Origin: Oscillospiraceae bacterium
GTDB taxonomy: Bacteria; Bacillota; Clostridia; Oscillospirales; Oscillospiraceae
Length of the DNA stretch: 32,931 nt
Assembly (NCBI GenBank): GCA_015067765.1
Contig: SVLV01000016.1
Coordinates: forward strand, 1-32,931
Reading direction: 5' to 3'
A model generated the notes under the pieces. That model saw only the letters and a list, made by a program, of their open reading frames with translations, had not been told where the DNA came from and searched no databases. Every line of letters starts with the position of its first letter. Within the stretch, counting starts at the first letter, position 1. This document shows positions 31,809 to 32,931 of the stretch, piece after piece. The position numbers and the translations under genes are program-made.

Positions 31809-32174
31809 TTATATCACGGTATATCCGGCGGTCTCCAGCAAAGTCATCGCCCGGTCAAAAAAAGGCTCCTTCACCAAAACATAATCGGTGTTGTAGGTGG
31901 ATACGGCAAAAATACTGATGTTGTGTTCTGCTAGAAGGGAAGCAATTTTTGACAGGATACCAATGAGAGAAAAGTCGAGAACACCCTGTATGCGGAAGCC
32001 GCGCCAGCCATCCTCCCGTGCGGTGGTGTGGCAGGGGGTAGCGGCAGTTTCGCAGACCAGAGAGATCTCCTCGTCGGTCTTTGCGATAAAATAGAAGTCC
32101 CTGGACAGCTCCACTTCCTGCAGTGAGTCCACCTTGCAGACCGTCAGGCGATGATCCAGTTTCTTAATTTCCAT
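31809..32174 (-). CDS. ACT domain protein, tandem-ACT type
   Basis: 121 residues. The C-terminal half is a clear ACT fold (LIGILSKIASLLAEHNISIFAVSTYNTDYVLVKE), and the N-terminal half resembles a second, more divergent ACT unit, as in the small CASTOR/ACT proteins. Such domains bind amino acids or other small ligands. No enzyme domain is attached, so it is probably a free regulatory subunit of unknown partner. Start ATG after AGGAGG; own promoter; monocistronic. Confidence 0.82.
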   Translation of the reverse strand: MEIKKLDHRLTVCKVDSLQEVELSRDFYFIAKTDEEISLVCETAATPCHTTAREDGWRGFRIQGVLDFSLIGILSKIASLLAEHNISIFAVSTYNTDYVLVKEPFFDRAMTLLETAGYTVI

Positions 32175-32204
32175 AATGTCCTCCTGAGTATTTGATATAG
32201 AGGC

Positions 32205-32233
32205 AGTTTAACAGATGGCCATAGGGATTGCAA
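32205..32233 (-). promoter_or_regulatory. Promoter of the ACT domain gene
   Basis: TTGCAA (32228-32233), 17 bases, extended -10 TGT + TAAACT (32205-32210) on the minus strand, placed after the pnp terminator. Confidence 0.65.
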
Positions 32234-32254
32234 GGGAGGCACGGCTGACAGGAG

Positions 32255-32290
32255 AACAGAAAAAGAGGACAGACCGGAGTCTGTCCTCTT
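32255..32290 (-). terminator. Intrinsic terminator of pnp
   Basis: Perfect 12-base stem AAGAGGACAGAC / GTCTGTCCTCTT with a four-base loop, followed on the minus strand by TTTCTGTT. It begins 18 bases after the pnp stop. Confidence 0.85.
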
Positions 32291-32308
32291 ATCGTTTAGG
32301 AATTTGGC

Positions 32309-32931
32309 TTACTGAATGGGCTCGCCGGCGGCTTCCTTGGCCTTGATCTCGCGCATAGCGTCCTTATGGCTCAGGTTAACGCGGCCCTTCTCATCGATCT
32401 CGGTGACCTTGACCCACATCATGTCGCCCACCTTGCAGGCGTCCTCCACCTTCTCGATGCGCTTTTCAGCCAGCTTGGAGATGTGCACCAGGCCGTCCTT
32501 GCCGGGAGCCAGCTCCACAAAGGCACCGAAGGTCATCAGGCGCACGACGCGGCCGTAGTACAGAGAACCCACCTCGGGCACGAAGACGATGTCGTCGATG
32601 CACTTCTTGGCAATGGCGCAGCTCTCAGCATCGGGAGATGCGATATGAATGGTACCGTCATCATCAATGTCGATCTTGGCGCCGGACTCGGCCACGATCT
32701 TCTGAATGACACTGCCGCCCTTACCAATGACCTCACGGATCTTGTCGGGGTCAATGTGCAGGGTGAGCATCTTGGGAGCATACTTGCTGACCTCAGCGCG
32801 GGGCTGATCGATGCAGGGCAGCATGATCTGGTCCAGAATCTGCACGCGGGCATCATAGGTGATGTCCAGAGCGTTCTCGATGATCTCCATGGTCAGACCA
32901 TCGTTCTTCAGGTCCATCTGAATGGCGGTGA
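32309..32931 (-). CDS. pnp: Polynucleotide phosphorylase, C-terminal part (cut by window edge)
   Basis: About 207 residues are visible, starting inside the second RNase PH domain (TAIQMDLK), then a KH domain (IREVIGKGGSVIQKIV, AKIDIDDDGTIHIAS) and an S1 domain (GSLYYGRVVRLMTFGAFVELA, KDGLVHISKLA). PNPase degrades RNA 3' to 5' with phosphate. The true start is outside the window; the internal ATG at 32917 is not the start. The tail after S1 is short. Confidence 0.95.
   Translation of the reverse strand, partial: TAIQMDLKNDGLTMEIIENALDITYDARVQILDQIMLPCIDQPRAEVSKYAPKMLTLHIDPDKIREVIGKGGSVIQKIVAESGAKIDIDDDGTIHIASPDAESCAIAKKCIDDIVFVPEVGSLYYGRVVRLMTFGAFVELAPGKDGLVHISKLAEKRIEKVEDACKVGDMMWVKVTEIDEKGRVNLSHKDAMREIKAKEAAGEPIQ

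Overview
The window looks like a chromosomal segment of a GC-rich, gut-type Clostridia member (Bacillota), most likely Oscillospirales/Oscillospiraceae. The clues are a T-box leader, the ParA/ParB/Noc set with parS sites, DnaD next to a DnaC/DnaI-type loader, DegV, ZapA-U32 and MreCD-PBP2 gene order, strong AGGAGG ribosome sites and several TTG/GTG starts. The species assignment is inference. The parS cluster suggests a position in the origin-proximal part of the chromosome.

Layout. 1-897 (minus) is the N-terminal part of an MmeI-like restriction-modification enzyme, the only clearly accessory gene. 1114-1734 (plus) is a compact-cluster iron-sulfur flavoprotein, convergent with a MATE exporter (1772-3148, minus). 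3257-3963 (minus) is a two-gene unit: a small two-helix membrane protein and a 46-residue Cys-rich protein too short for usual gene callers. 4162-8877 (minus) is a translation-quality unit, T-box leader > hisS > aspS > alaX; the T-box appears to read tRNA-Asp.

8909-14296 (minus) is a parA > parB > parS > serS > mscL > rsmG > minD-like > mgsA-like run. The last two genes are odd. The MinD homologue stops before the membrane-targeting helix, and the methylglyoxal synthase homologue has replacements at three catalytic positions. Two more parS sites sit upstream of parA, one of them inside the terminator hairpin of the next gene. 14479-20829 (minus) is dut > maf > mreC > mreD > mrdA(PBP2) > GH13 amylase, a cell-elongation unit with a glycosidase on its end. 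20903-23299 (minus) is zapA > U32 protease-like RNA hydroxylase.

23488-28363 (plus) holds dnaD-dnaC, then noc (a ParB paralogue with Noc-type DNA-specificity residues), then a VanW-family surface protein with a tandem-repeat tail. 28406-32931 (minus) holds pnp (partial), an ACT-domain protein, mnmE, degV and prmA.

Themes. Many genes serve chromosome segregation, division-site control and cell-wall elongation (ParA, ParB, Noc, MinD-like, ZapA, MreCD, PBP2), mixed with aminoacyl-tRNA synthesis and RNA modification. The most unusual signals are the anchorless MinD beside a catalytically altered MGS-fold protein, a Noc without an evident membrane-binding N-terminus, a parS site built into a transcription terminator, and the small Cys-rich protein. 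No CRISPR array, insertion sequence, rRNA or tRNA gene was seen.
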